Shown piece by piece: positions 31,022-39,547 of a stretch of 64,000 nt of DNA. Below the pieces are notes generated by a model that saw nothing but the letters and a program-made list of their open reading frames with translations, was not told the DNA's origin and did no database searches. The DNA comes from an uncultured Bacteroides sp. (GTDB lineage Bacteria; Bacteroidota; Bacteroidia; Bacteroidales; Bacteroidaceae): NCBI GenBank assembly GCA_900551445.1, contig URWA01000001.1:1-64000 (forward strand), in the 5' to 3' direction. The translations under genes were made by a program, and so were the position numbers. Position 1 is the stretch's first letter. Every line of letters starts with the position of its first letter.

Positions 31022-31999
31022 CTACCTGCGAGGTTTCCGGCAGCCTGCGTTCCGGAAAACGCTGACACATCCCTTGAAAGGAGAGAGCAGGTTTCCGCAT
31101 ATCGTATTCGGAGCATGAAGTCCCCGACCCGGCAGACCGAAGTGCAGGTCTTTTTCCGGACAATCGACGGAACGTACCCACGTGCGGCACCAGTAATCCC
31201 AGATGGCCAGACGGGAACCGAAGTTACTGTGGCAGAACCGGGCTTCGTCACTGTGATGAATCTGGTGCTGATAAGGGCTCATCAACACCACTTCCAGCCA
31301 CCGCGGATAGCTCAACGGCACAGAGGAATGACGGAGATTGGCACCGGCCATGAAAAACAGAAAACTGAACGAGTTGACGCCCCAGATGGTGGCGCGGGCC
31401 ACCAGGTGATTGTTGAAGTAGAAGAAAAGGCCGGTCACCAGCACGAAAGCCGCCATTCCTTGCAGGTTCTGCAACAGAATCTCCACGGGATGCATGCGAT
31501 AGAGCGTGAACGGGTTCATGACCGTGGCCGAATGATGCACTTTGTGAAACTCCCACAGATAGCGGTTGCGGTGCAGGTAGTAATGAGTGACAAAGACAAA
31601 AAAGTCTTTCACAAGAAACAAAACCACGGGATAGCAGAAAGCCACCCACAGACTGGAAGAAGCGTCCGGACGAGGTCCAAGCCATTCGGTCAGCTGCATG
31701 GACAAGGCGTAGGCCAGCATGGAACCGACCGACAAATAGGGTACGATGCATACCGCCTTGAAACACAAACCGATGAAGAACAGACCGTAGTCCGTACGGG
31801 CAGAACTGCTCCACCAGTTACGCTTGGCAAACAATTCCCGCCAGCTTTCCGCAAACGATTTTCCATGTACAAAATAAAAAAGGCAAAGCCCTATCAGTCC
31901 GGACATCAGAAGATAACCGATAAAGACTCTTCGTGCCGGGTCAAACAAATACGCCACCGGCAGCCAGACTGCTTCTTTAAATAATTCCATCCAATTCAT
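31022..31999 (-). CDS. Fatty-acid hydroxylase/sterol desaturase-type membrane di-iron enzyme
   Basis: 325 residues with several membrane helices and the spaced histidine clusters of the superfamily: THYYLHRNRYLWEFHKVHHS (H-x3-H and H-x2-HH) and, later, HQIHHSDEARFCHSN. These ligate two irons at the cytoplasmic face. Members hydroxylate or desaturate lipids with O2, which is unexpected in a strict anaerobe but well represented in Bacteroidota. It is the last gene of the SusCD/FecA operon, 14 nt after the FecA-like gene. Substrate unknown. Confidence 0.85.
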   Translation of the reverse strand: MNWMELFKEAVWLPVAYLFDPARRVFIGYLLMSGLIGLCLFYFVHGKSFAESWRELFAKRNWWSSSARTDYGLFFIGLCFKAVCIVPYLSVGSMLAYALSMQLTEWLGPRPDASSSLWVAFCYPVVLFLVKDFFVFVTHYYLHRNRYLWEFHKVHHSATVMNPFTLYRMHPVEILLQNLQGMAAFVLVTGLFFYFNNHLVARATIWGVNSFSFLFFMAGANLRHSSVPLSYPRWLEVVLMSPYQHQIHHSDEARFCHSNFGSRLAIWDYWCRTWVRSVDCPEKDLHFGLPGRGLHAPNTICGNLLSPFKGCVSVFRNAGCRKPRR

Positions 32000-32013
32000 T
32001 TTTCTACATTGAT

Positions 32014-34530
32014 TTAGAAATGTAATTCCAGGGTCAGCATCATGTTGAACGGAGCCGAGGGAATGATGCCCGGTCCCGGATAGCCTGTAGCCCTGCGGGT
32101 CATATAAATCTCGTTCCCGATGTTCTGCAAAGAGAGTACCAGTCCCGCATAGCGTGTGGCTTGGTAACTGACACTTGCATCCACCACACAGAAACCGGGG
32201 ATAGCCCCATAGATACCGTACACTCCGTCGTTGGGGTCCATCGGTTCATTGGAAGCGTCGGTGTACTGAAACGAGGAACCGCTCACCTGCACGGCTGCCG
32301 AGAAGCGACGGAAACTCAAATTGAGCCCTCCTTTCAGGTTATACAACGGCACGAACTCTATCTGCTTCCGGGACTGTCCCAGATAACGGGAACCGGTCAC
32401 AGCCACACTGGCATAGACTTCCGGCTTCAGATCTTCGTGAATCACCCGGGCAAAGGAAGACAAGTCGACAGAGCAAGCGCCTTCCACTCCGTAGCTGATG
32501 CCGTTCCCCACATTGTCGCGGTAACGGTGGTAGGTGCCCTTCATCTCCGGATTCTCCCGATAGTATTCTCCGATGCGGTTGCCGTAGTAGAGGAAGAAAG
32601 CACTGACATCGTAGCTGAGCAGACTCTTTCCGCGGGAACGGATGCCCACATCGCTGGAATAGCCCGACTCATCCTTCAAGTCGGGATTGACGGCCAGTCC
32701 GGGCGATACGGTACGCATGTCATTAAACGTAATGGCCCGGTAATTCCGGGTGGCATTGGCATAAAACTCGGCTCGGGGCAACTTGCACGAAGCCGCGATT
32801 CCGGCCAGGAGGATGGCCCGGTTCTTATGCACCCGGTCTTTCAGCACATCGTTCTGCAACTGGGGTGTCCCGTCGGTGTACGCCACGCGGTAGTGTGACA
32901 GTTCGCCCAAAATCCCGGTACGGATAATCTCGAAACGCAGGCCCGGCACCAAGGTCCACTTCTCTCCCAGCCGGAGGGAAGCCTCACTGAAGCAGGCCAA
33001 GTTCAGGTTGGGATAGCGGTAGAAAGAATGTAGACCTACCCTACCGTTCATGTCCGACAAATCCGTGGTCCGCTCCACCGGGGTGAAATCGGGGCCTTTT
33101 CCCCGGCTGCCCGGAGCCTGTTCCCCCGTATTCCGTCCCTGATAGTATTTCATGCCAACCACCCACGAGGATTTCACTTCTGAAAAAGGAAGATAGAAAC
33201 GCTTCAAGTAGCGGGCCTCCATGCTCCAGTTGACAAAGATGCCGCGCTGCAGGTCCCGCTCCACATTCAGCGGGTCGGGCGCCCCCACCCGCTTGGTGTG
33301 GTATCCCACCGTAAAGCGGCGGGCATACAAGCCGACCGCATGGAAATTCACCTCGTCCCCACTCTCCTCAAAGGTCTTCCGGTATTTGAACGCCAGAATG
33401 TTCCAGTCCACCATGAACCAGTTGCGTTCCCGGTTGCTCTGGTAAGGATTCTCGGCAAACATCTTGTCGGTCAGTCCGCCGGGCTGGTGCTCCAGATAAT
33501 GGTATTTCAGCACATCCAGCTTGTAGAGTTCATAGGTACTGGGCCGATAGAAGAACTGCCCCAGCACACTGTATCCTTTGAAATCGGCATTGGGGCGGCA
33601 CCCGTTTCCCTTCTTGACCGTCCCCGACAGGTAGTAGGCGAATTTGCCCAACGTACCCGACAGTCGGGTATAGGAACTCAAGAAACCATAACTGCCATAC
33701 GACACGTGCTGCCGTACCTCCACTTTCTTTTCGGCCGAGGGTTCCGATAGCTTGAAGTTCACCATTCCCCCAAACTGTGAGCCGTACTGCAAGGCCGAAG
33801 CCCCGCGAAACACCTGCACCTCCTTGATGTCATTGGCATTGGGGGTGTAATAACTTTCCGGATAGCCCAACGGGTCGGCACTGATGTCGTAGCCGTTCTG
33901 CCGCATGTTGAAATTGGAAGAACGGTTGGGGTTCAGTCCCCGGGTACCGATGTTCAGTTGCAGACCGCCCTCACTTCCTTCCTGAATCGTGATGCCGGGC
34001 ACGTTCCGGAACAACTGACGGGTATTGTTGGCCGCTTTGTTGAACAGCATATTTTCCGTCAAAGTCACATTGCTTTTCTTTCCGACGAAAATCATGGCTT
34101 CCTCCACATCCCGCATAAAACGCTGCCCCTGTTCCTTGCGGGAAGAACTGCCCTTCACCTGCACCTCACCCAGCATATATTCCTGCGGGCGAAACGACAA
34201 GTCGCACCGCACGGAATCACTCTCCGTCAGCTGCACGTTGACATAGGCCACCTTGTCGGGCTGTCCGCAGCGACGGAACATCAACGAAAGGAAGGTATAA
34301 TCGGGACGCTTCACGGTAAGTGCATACCCGGTTCCTTTTTCATTGGTCTGCACCTGTACCGACTGATTACCCGCCAGACCGAAGATTTCCAGACAAACGG
34401 GGCCCTTCACCTGCTTTTCTTCCCATTGGATATCGCCGTAAAGATACAGCTGTGACTGAGAAAATCCCGGCATAGCCCACCCGATGCTTCCACCGCATAA
34501 AATAATGATGCACAATAAAATCTTTTTCAT
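32014..34530 (-). CDS. FecA-like TonB-dependent outer-membrane receptor
   Basis: 838 residues. Signal peptide MKKILLCIIILCGGSIGWAM; then a carboxypeptidase-like beta-sandwich (about 30-110); TonB-box region EVQVKG; plug with NVPGITIQEG, TRGLNPNRSSNFNMRQNGYD and VQVFRGASALQYGSQFGG; 22-strand barrel ending MMLTLELHF. The plug sequence resembles ferric-citrate/siderophore receptors rather than SusC proteins. With an imelysin-like and other lipoproteins upstream it suggests iron or iron-chelate uptake. No adjacent FecI/FecR pair is present, so regulation must be elsewhere. Confidence 0.88.
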   Translation of the reverse strand: MKKILLCIIILCGGSIGWAMPGFSQSQLYLYGDIQWEEKQVKGPVCLEIFGLAGNQSVQVQTNEKGTGYALTVKRPDYTFLSLMFRRCGQPDKVAYVNVQLTESDSVRCDLSFRPQEYMLGEVQVKGSSSRKEQGQRFMRDVEEAMIFVGKKSNVTLTENMLFNKAANNTRQLFRNVPGITIQEGSEGGLQLNIGTRGLNPNRSSNFNMRQNGYDISADPLGYPESYYTPNANDIKEVQVFRGASALQYGSQFGGMVNFKLSEPSAEKKVEVRQHVSYGSYGFLSSYTRLSGTLGKFAYYLSGTVKKGNGCRPNADFKGYSVLGQFFYRPSTYELYKLDVLKYHYLEHQPGGLTDKMFAENPYQSNRERNWFMVDWNILAFKYRKTFEESGDEVNFHAVGLYARRFTVGYHTKRVGAPDPLNVERDLQRGIFVNWSMEARYLKRFYLPFSEVKSSWVVGMKYYQGRNTGEQAPGSRGKGPDFTPVERTTDLSDMNGRVGLHSFYRYPNLNLACFSEASLRLGEKWTLVPGLRFEIIRTGILGELSHYRVAYTDGTPQLQNDVLKDRVHKNRAILLAGIAASCKLPRAEFYANATRNYRAITFNDMRTVSPGLAVNPDLKDESGYSSDVGIRSRGKSLLSYDVSAFFLYYGNRIGEYYRENPEMKGTYHRYRDNVGNGISYGVEGACSVDLSSFARVIHEDLKPEVYASVAVTGSRYLGQSRKQIEFVPLYNLKGGLNLSFRRFSAAVQVSGSSFQYTDASNEPMDPNDGVYGIYGAIPGFCVVDASVSYQATRYAGLVLSLQNIGNEIYMTRRATGYPGPGIIPSAPFNMMLTLELHF

Positions 34531-34543
34531 CTGTCCTCCGCTT

Positions 34544-35689
34544 TTAATCGCCCTCTTCGCCGTCGCTGTACGTCACCGTAAGTCCCAACGCCGACACCAC
34601 TTCCGTTTTCAAGATGCCGACCACTTTCTGCAGTTCCGCATACACCCGCTTCAGCTTTTCCGTCCCTTCCGGCGTTGCAGCCAGCCGGGCCAGGTCGGCC
34701 GACTCGTTATCCAGTTCGGCATGCAGCGCCGTGAACACCTGCTCCATTTTTTGCAGAATCTCCGTTCTTTTGGCGGGAGGAAGGTACTCTCCCAGCATCG
34801 TCGCAAAAGAAAGCGCCCCGTTCTTGACCGAGGAATCCCCGTACGGATAACCGTCGTAGAATCGCTGAAAGGCCTGCACAGACCGGAGCAGCAGGCGGGT
34901 GGAAAGTCCCTCTCCATGGTAATAAGCCTCTACCGTCATCGGCTCCGGCTGATGGACTGAAACGCCATAAATGCCCACCGGAATACCGACCTTGGCCGTC
35001 CGGATATTGGCTTCGAAGTTACTCATCAGTAGGTTGAGCACCACGTTCAGGCTGCCGCCCACGGAGAAATCATCGTTGCGCACAAAATTGTCGCCACCTT
35101 TCTCATAAGAGGCATACACCGCCTCAGCCTGTTTCACCAACAACCGGGTCAATACCGGAAGAAAGGACAGATACTCTCGTCCCGTTTCTCCCGTTAAATC
35201 TACCCGGCCGGAATACAGCAAATAATCCAGTGCCGCATAGCCCAAGGCATTGGGCGACAACACCCCACGGTCCAACCGTTCCGATAAAACCTCCGCCGAA
35301 TACCGATTCCGCGCCACATCTTCCAACTGGGCCTTATTGACCGGAAAGCGGGCCGATACCGTGTACAAGCCATAAAGTTCTCCCACGAAATAAGGCTGGT
35401 CGAAAATAATCAGGTCTTGCAAGGACAGGAAAGCGGCCTCATACTGCCGTTTCAACTCCACCAGTTTCTCCGGATGGGTATCCACCTCTCCGGCAATCGC
35501 ATCCAAACGCTTCACCTGGGCCAGATAGCCGGCATAGGCAGGTAATATCTGTTGCCGATACCAGAAATCCAGGTATTGCGGATCAATCTTGGAATTTCCA
35601 TTGTATCCTTTGATGGGGGTGTACACACACGAGGTAAAACCCACCATGCCACACAGCAAGAGAAGGAAAATCAACACATAATTCTTCAT
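34544..35689 (-). CDS. Imelysin-like lipoprotein lacking the G-x-H-x-x-E motif
   Basis: 381 residues from MKNYVLIFLLLLCGMVGFTS (35689); lipobox cysteine C21. The frame upstream of this is not exported and overlaps DUF4856, so it was dropped. Mostly helical with the spacing of the imelysin (peptidase M75/IrpA) family: an N-terminal helix bundle, LSPNALGYAALDYLLYSG at about 145-161 where the family normally shows G-x-H-x-x-E, and a second bundle. Here the His is Ala and the Glu is Asp (G150-Y-A-A-L-D155). Imelysins bind or handle iron compounds. The loss suggests a structural or binding role only. Assignment by pattern, moderate certainty. Confidence 0.65.
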   Translation of the reverse strand: MKNYVLIFLLLLCGMVGFTSCVYTPIKGYNGNSKIDPQYLDFWYRQQILPAYAGYLAQVKRLDAIAGEVDTHPEKLVELKRQYEAAFLSLQDLIIFDQPYFVGELYGLYTVSARFPVNKAQLEDVARNRYSAEVLSERLDRGVLSPNALGYAALDYLLYSGRVDLTGETGREYLSFLPVLTRLLVKQAEAVYASYEKGGDNFVRNDDFSVGGSLNVVLNLLMSNFEANIRTAKVGIPVGIYGVSVHQPEPMTVEAYYHGEGLSTRLLLRSVQAFQRFYDGYPYGDSSVKNGALSFATMLGEYLPPAKRTEILQKMEQVFTALHAELDNESADLARLAATPEGTEKLKRVYAELQKVVGILKTEVVSALGLTVTYSDGEEGD

Positions 35690-35706
35690 GTCTGGTCCAT
35701 GCGTTT

Positions 35707-36837
35707 TTAGTGAAAATACTGATGTACTTTTTCGATGGTCCCGCTGATGGAACCCTCCTGCACCCCGGTGAGGCGGTCTTTCTCCCACACGCCGTTCTCG
35801 CCTTGCGTCAGTCCGTCGTAAAGGGCGACCGCCTGCTCCCACGTAATCCGGGATTTCCCAGCCTCATCCTTCACAAACGGAAGAGCCAGGATAAAGCCAA
35901 GCGCCTCTCCCATGGAATGAAAATAGCCTTCGCTCGGCACCGAAACCGTCCGTTCCAGGAAGGTCTGGCTTTCCCGCAAATAATAGACCGTACGCAAGGA
36001 AAACAATTTGGCCATCTGTCCGCGAATGAAAGCCACCTGCTTCCGCACTTCCTCCGGATTTTTGTCTCCAATGGCCTTCCGTCCCTTGTAAAAGGCCTGA
36101 TAGACCGAGGTATTGATGCCGCTCAGTCCCTGCATGCCCACCGCCTCTTTTTCAATATAGTTGGCCAGGAACAAAGGAGCCAGCCGATTGGGATCCACGT
36201 CCAACGTACCCAAATAGCCATAGGCCGTGTCCCAGCAATGCGCCATCTCCGTATAGTTCTTGCCTGCCACCGGCGATGCATTGTCCGCCTTCAGGGCCTT
36301 TTCCAGGAAATAATCGACCTTGTCGAGCGTCAAAGCCCCCATCAGGGCTTTTTGGATGACCTGTCCTAATTCCACCCCTTTTTCGTCCAGCATCCGGGAT
36401 TCTTCATTCGACACGGCCACCGTACCCGACATCCCCGGCTGTGCTTTCCGATTGACCGCCTCACTGCGTACCAGTGCATACAGCTGGTCTGCCAGCCCGG
36501 AAATACGGTCGGCCACCGGCTTTCTGAGCGCTTCATCCGTCGGAGACAAGACACCCGCAATGACATTCCGATAACTTTCCAGCTGTTTGGAGAAATTACT
36601 CTGCGTCTTGCTGTTGATGGCATTGTTGAAATGGCGGAAAGCCAGAATCATTTCTTTCGACTCCCCAATGTCCACCGTAGAAATTCCATTTTGGGTAAAC
36701 TTATATTCCATCAGGAGCTCCTCATTATTCTTCTCTTCGGTTGAATCGGTCATTCTATCCAGTTCTTTCTTGGCACAACCGGAGAACAGACAGGCTACAC
36801 TCCCTATACACATCATCCATAAAGTGATTTTTTTCAT
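35707..36837 (-). CDS. DUF4856-family lipoprotein
   Basis: 376 residues, lipobox CLFSGC. Helical protein with FRHFNNAINSK and the segment EMAHCWDTAYGYLG, which matches the conserved (H/E)-x-WDEAFGY-(F/L)-G feature I associate with DUF4856. These proteins recur next to imelysin-like and SusCD genes in Bacteroidota. The imelysin gene starts 17 nt downstream. Biochemical function unknown; context suggests a surface-exposed iron or ligand-binding component. Confidence 0.75.
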   Translation of the reverse strand: MKKITLWMMCIGSVACLFSGCAKKELDRMTDSTEEKNNEELLMEYKFTQNGISTVDIGESKEMILAFRHFNNAINSKTQSNFSKQLESYRNVIAGVLSPTDEALRKPVADRISGLADQLYALVRSEAVNRKAQPGMSGTVAVSNEESRMLDEKGVELGQVIQKALMGALTLDKVDYFLEKALKADNASPVAGKNYTEMAHCWDTAYGYLGTLDVDPNRLAPLFLANYIEKEAVGMQGLSGINTSVYQAFYKGRKAIGDKNPEEVRKQVAFIRGQMAKLFSLRTVYYLRESQTFLERTVSVPSEGYFHSMGEALGFILALPFVKDEAGKSRITWEQAVALYDGLTQGENGVWEKDRLTGVQEGSISGTIEKVHQYFH

Positions 36838-36854
36838 TTGATAAATTATTTAAG

Positions 36855-37493
36855 TTAAGGTAAATACATAGCTTTTGAATAAATCAGGTAATCCACCCCA
36901 TAATCGGTGATATGGAAGGATTCCGCGTTCCGGCTATACTCGTACTGCATGCCGTAGAACGTATCATCGGCATCTCCGTTGACCGTAAACTCTGAAGAGA
37001 CATCCACCCGGCCATACGGGCTGAGGAACACAGCAAAATAGAACAGGTCGCCACTTTTCTTCTCAATCGTGAACGTCCGGTCGACCTGCTTCCCGGAAAA
37101 TGACAAGACCCCGTTACGTTCCCGGGAAGTAATGCAGTTCTTCCCGTCGTACAACGTATCGACCACCAGCCGGTTATCGGCGTCCAGGTACTGAATCACC
37201 ATGGCCGTCAGATTGGTCGGGTCCTGCCGGTTGTGAATGTCTGCCCGCGTATAGAAATTCAACTCTATCGAATAAGTATTGTGATCCTCTCTCTGAAACT
37301 CGTCCGACGGAGTAATCCCCCAGTCGCCCGGATGTTTCGGAAAGCAGTTGAAAGGTACTCCCAGCTCCAGCGGCAACCTGTCGGCTTCTTTCAAGGAGAT
37401 AAACTTGCTGTAATCTTCGGGCGGCATCTCCGCCATCTCTTTCTGGCAACCGGCCAACAGCATGGCCATTCCTATCCATACATAATATTTCAT
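36855..37493 (-). CDS. Unknown lipoprotein in the SusCD/FecA operon
   Basis: 212 residues: MKYYVWIGMAMLLAGCQKE gives a clean lipobox (LLAGC). The mature part is beta-rich (SIELNFYTRADIHN, MVIQYLDADNRLVVDTLYDG, RTFTIEKKSGDLFYFAVFLS) and resembles an immunoglobulin-like or HmuY-like sandwich only in general character. I do not recognise the family. 17 nt after the DUF4856-side neighbour and 15 nt after DUF4302, firmly inside the operon. Confidence 0.7.
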   Translation of the reverse strand: MKYYVWIGMAMLLAGCQKEMAEMPPEDYSKFISLKEADRLPLELGVPFNCFPKHPGDWGITPSDEFQREDHNTYSIELNFYTRADIHNRQDPTNLTAMVIQYLDADNRLVVDTLYDGKNCITSRERNGVLSFSGKQVDRTFTIEKKSGDLFYFAVFLSPYGRVDVSSEFTVNGDADDTFYGMQYEYSRNAESFHITDYGVDYLIYSKAMYLP

Positions 37494-37508
37494 ACGTTTC
37501 TCTATTTA

Positions 37509-38603
37509 TCAATTTAATTTTATTCGGGCGGTATAAGGGCCTGCCACCCCTTCCCATTCCCGGCTTCCTTTTTCTACAAACTCCTGAAACACGACCTCCT
37601 CGTTGAACTTCAACCCGGGCAGGAAAAAGATTCCCTCTTCAGTAGCGATATATCCCGACCCCAATGCCGTGTAATACGTACTGCCATCGTAGCCTTCCAC
37701 CGTCTTTTCCGGCTGTTCGTTCTTGTAGAACAGTTCATACTGCAAACGGTCGTAACGGGCCACCCGTTCTCCATTCTCCCGCGTATGTCCATAATGATAA
37801 GTCATACGGTCGTCCATCAGTGTATAACCAAAATCCATGGTACTCTGATACACCACCTCCCCGGTGGCCGTCAGCAGAATCTGCAGGACACAGGGACGCC
37901 GGGATTTCTGGTTGCCAGTGGCAAAAGAGCGTTTCCGGAACCGTTCTTTCCGGTCAATCCGCCGTTGCATCCGTTCTTTCCATTCCTCCATCGGAAAATC
38001 GAGAGGAGTCAGTTCAATCCATTCAGAACCTTCGCCCAGATAATTTGCCGTACGCAACACGATTTTGTCTTCCTCCACACGCACCGGAGAGAAGCGGCTT
38101 TCCACATTGACATCAAACCCTTTCAACTGGTCGAGCATGGTAGGCGTCGTCAAAATCAGGTTCAACCCCTCTGCCACCTTAATCTCGTAGTTTGCCTCCG
38201 TCACCTCCAGATTGAATTCCGGCGCATAATAGGTTTTCCGCTCCATCTCCGTTCGGTCAGCCTCCGACTGCCGGAAAGCGATATCCGTCAGCATCTTCAA
38301 GGTGCCGTCGGGCTGGAACTTTACAAACAGGTTGTAGCCTCCCACTCCCAAGCGGCGAGACAAGATTTCAGGATACAACGAATTGTAGTTCGTCTTTATA
38401 TTTTCGGTGATATTCGTATTCAAATAATTGTCCACTTGCGGGAAATAACGCACCAGCCATCCGTTTTCTGCCTGGCACAAGCGTTCCCGGAAATCCTTTG
38501 CCGCCGGCAAGTCCTCAATATTGCGCACCGGAATGGATTCCTGCTTGCTGCACCCCATGCCTAATCCGCAAGCCATTACTATGCAAAACATCAATTTTTT
38601 CAT
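37509..38603 (-). CDS. DUF4302-family lipoprotein
   Basis: 364 residues from MKKLMFCIVMACGLGMGCSK (38603), chosen over the Met six codons earlier because it opens the signal peptide; lipobox GLGMGC. The start of the mature protein (LCQAENGWLVRYFP ... GGYNLFVKFQPDGTLKMLTD) has the NGW-x-x-x-YFP and (Y/F)-x-x-KF-x-DGT pattern of DUF4302. Such proteins accompany SusCD/zinc-peptidase-like genes. Function unknown, presumably surface binding. Confidence 0.78.
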   Translation of the reverse strand: MKKLMFCIVMACGLGMGCSKQESIPVRNIEDLPAAKDFRERLCQAENGWLVRYFPQVDNYLNTNITENIKTNYNSLYPEILSRRLGVGGYNLFVKFQPDGTLKMLTDIAFRQSEADRTEMERKTYYAPEFNLEVTEANYEIKVAEGLNLILTTPTMLDQLKGFDVNVESRFSPVRVEEDKIVLRTANYLGEGSEWIELTPLDFPMEEWKERMQRRIDRKERFRKRSFATGNQKSRRPCVLQILLTATGEVVYQSTMDFGYTLMDDRMTYHYGHTRENGERVARYDRLQYELFYKNEQPEKTVEGYDGSTYYTALGSGYIATEEGIFFLPGLKFNEEVVFQEFVEKGSREWEGVAGPYTARIKLN

Positions 38604-38617
38604 CACACTGTTTTTTA

Positions 38618-39535
38618 TCACGGTGCCGGAGCATCGTGTGATTGTTTATTATAATGCTTGAGAGAAGCTGAAATGACCCGGGTCAGCTGCGCTTCCCTGC
38701 GAATCTTAAAGTTCTCCCACAAAAACTCATCGACAAAAGCCATTTTACGCTGCAACGTCGCCTTGGCTCCTTCACCTCCCAACTCTTGTGCCGTGTTCAG
38801 ACACTCATTGATTTCACTGACAGACAAGCACACAAGCATGCTCAATGTCTCGGCAAAATCGCAAAGGGAAGATTCCATCGCTCCATTGCTGAAGAAACCT
38901 TTCTTCCAACTGTAAGGCGTACCCTGAAACTGATACGCTCCCTTGGGTATGTCCGCACTTTTCGACCAGTCATAATAGAGAGGAGACGGATTGAGTGCCG
39001 CAAACTTGTCGAGCAAAGAAGACCGTCCCTGCACCAGCCGTTTGGCAAAGGCAAAAGTCGCCATCCGCACATACGGGAACAGGTTTTCAGCCGTTTCCGC
39101 CGAAAAACGATCGACCCCAAACACCGGAAGTATCGCTTCTCCCAAAGAGGTATTGATCTCACCTATCTGCAAGGAGTTCAAATTGACCTCTCCCAGCAGA
39201 AGTATTTGCCGGGGAGCATATTCCTTCACGAACGCCGTACCACCGGCCTGTTCAAAAGGTACTATCCACAAGGCCTTCAAGGCCTCCATCAACGGACGAA
39301 TCTTCTCCTGATGGGGCGGCAGGTTGTCAGGCCAGTCTGTTTCCTTGTAAGTTGCCCGGGTATACACCACTTCCATGTTATACGGCCGGATAAATTCTTC
39401 CGACAGCCACCGGTCCAGTTCGGTCTGTGGTCCACCTTCCGAAGGAAAAGGATACTGCACGTCTCCCTCTTCCTTCCGGCATCCTCCCAGGCAAACGAAG
39501 CCTACTAAAAGCAATAAATAAATCTGTTTTCGCAT
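38618..39535 (-). CDS. Zinc-metallopeptidase-like (Peptidase_Mx1-type) lipoprotein without HExxH
   Basis: 305 residues, lipobox VCLGGC (C19). Architecture follows the SusCD-associated putative zinc-binding metallopeptidases: LDRWLSEEFIRPYNMEVVYT near the N-terminus, a central helix, and a late FFSNGAMESSLCDFAETLSM matching their conserved S-x-x-x-x-EDFAE-T-x-S region. At the position of the catalytic helix, normally H-H-E-F-x-H, this protein reads RMATFAFAKRL (about 157-167), so both histidines and the glutamate are missing. It is probably a non-catalytic binding protein. Family assignment rests on pattern and gene context. Confidence 0.65.
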   Translation of the reverse strand: MRKQIYLLLLVGFVCLGGCRKEEGDVQYPFPSEGGPQTELDRWLSEEFIRPYNMEVVYTRATYKETDWPDNLPPHQEKIRPLMEALKALWIVPFEQAGGTAFVKEYAPRQILLLGEVNLNSLQIGEINTSLGEAILPVFGVDRFSAETAENLFPYVRMATFAFAKRLVQGRSSLLDKFAALNPSPLYYDWSKSADIPKGAYQFQGTPYSWKKGFFSNGAMESSLCDFAETLSMLVCLSVSEINECLNTAQELGGEGAKATLQRKMAFVDEFLWENFKIRREAQLTRVISASLKHYNKQSHDAPAP

Positions 39536-39547
39536 ATCATTATAGGT

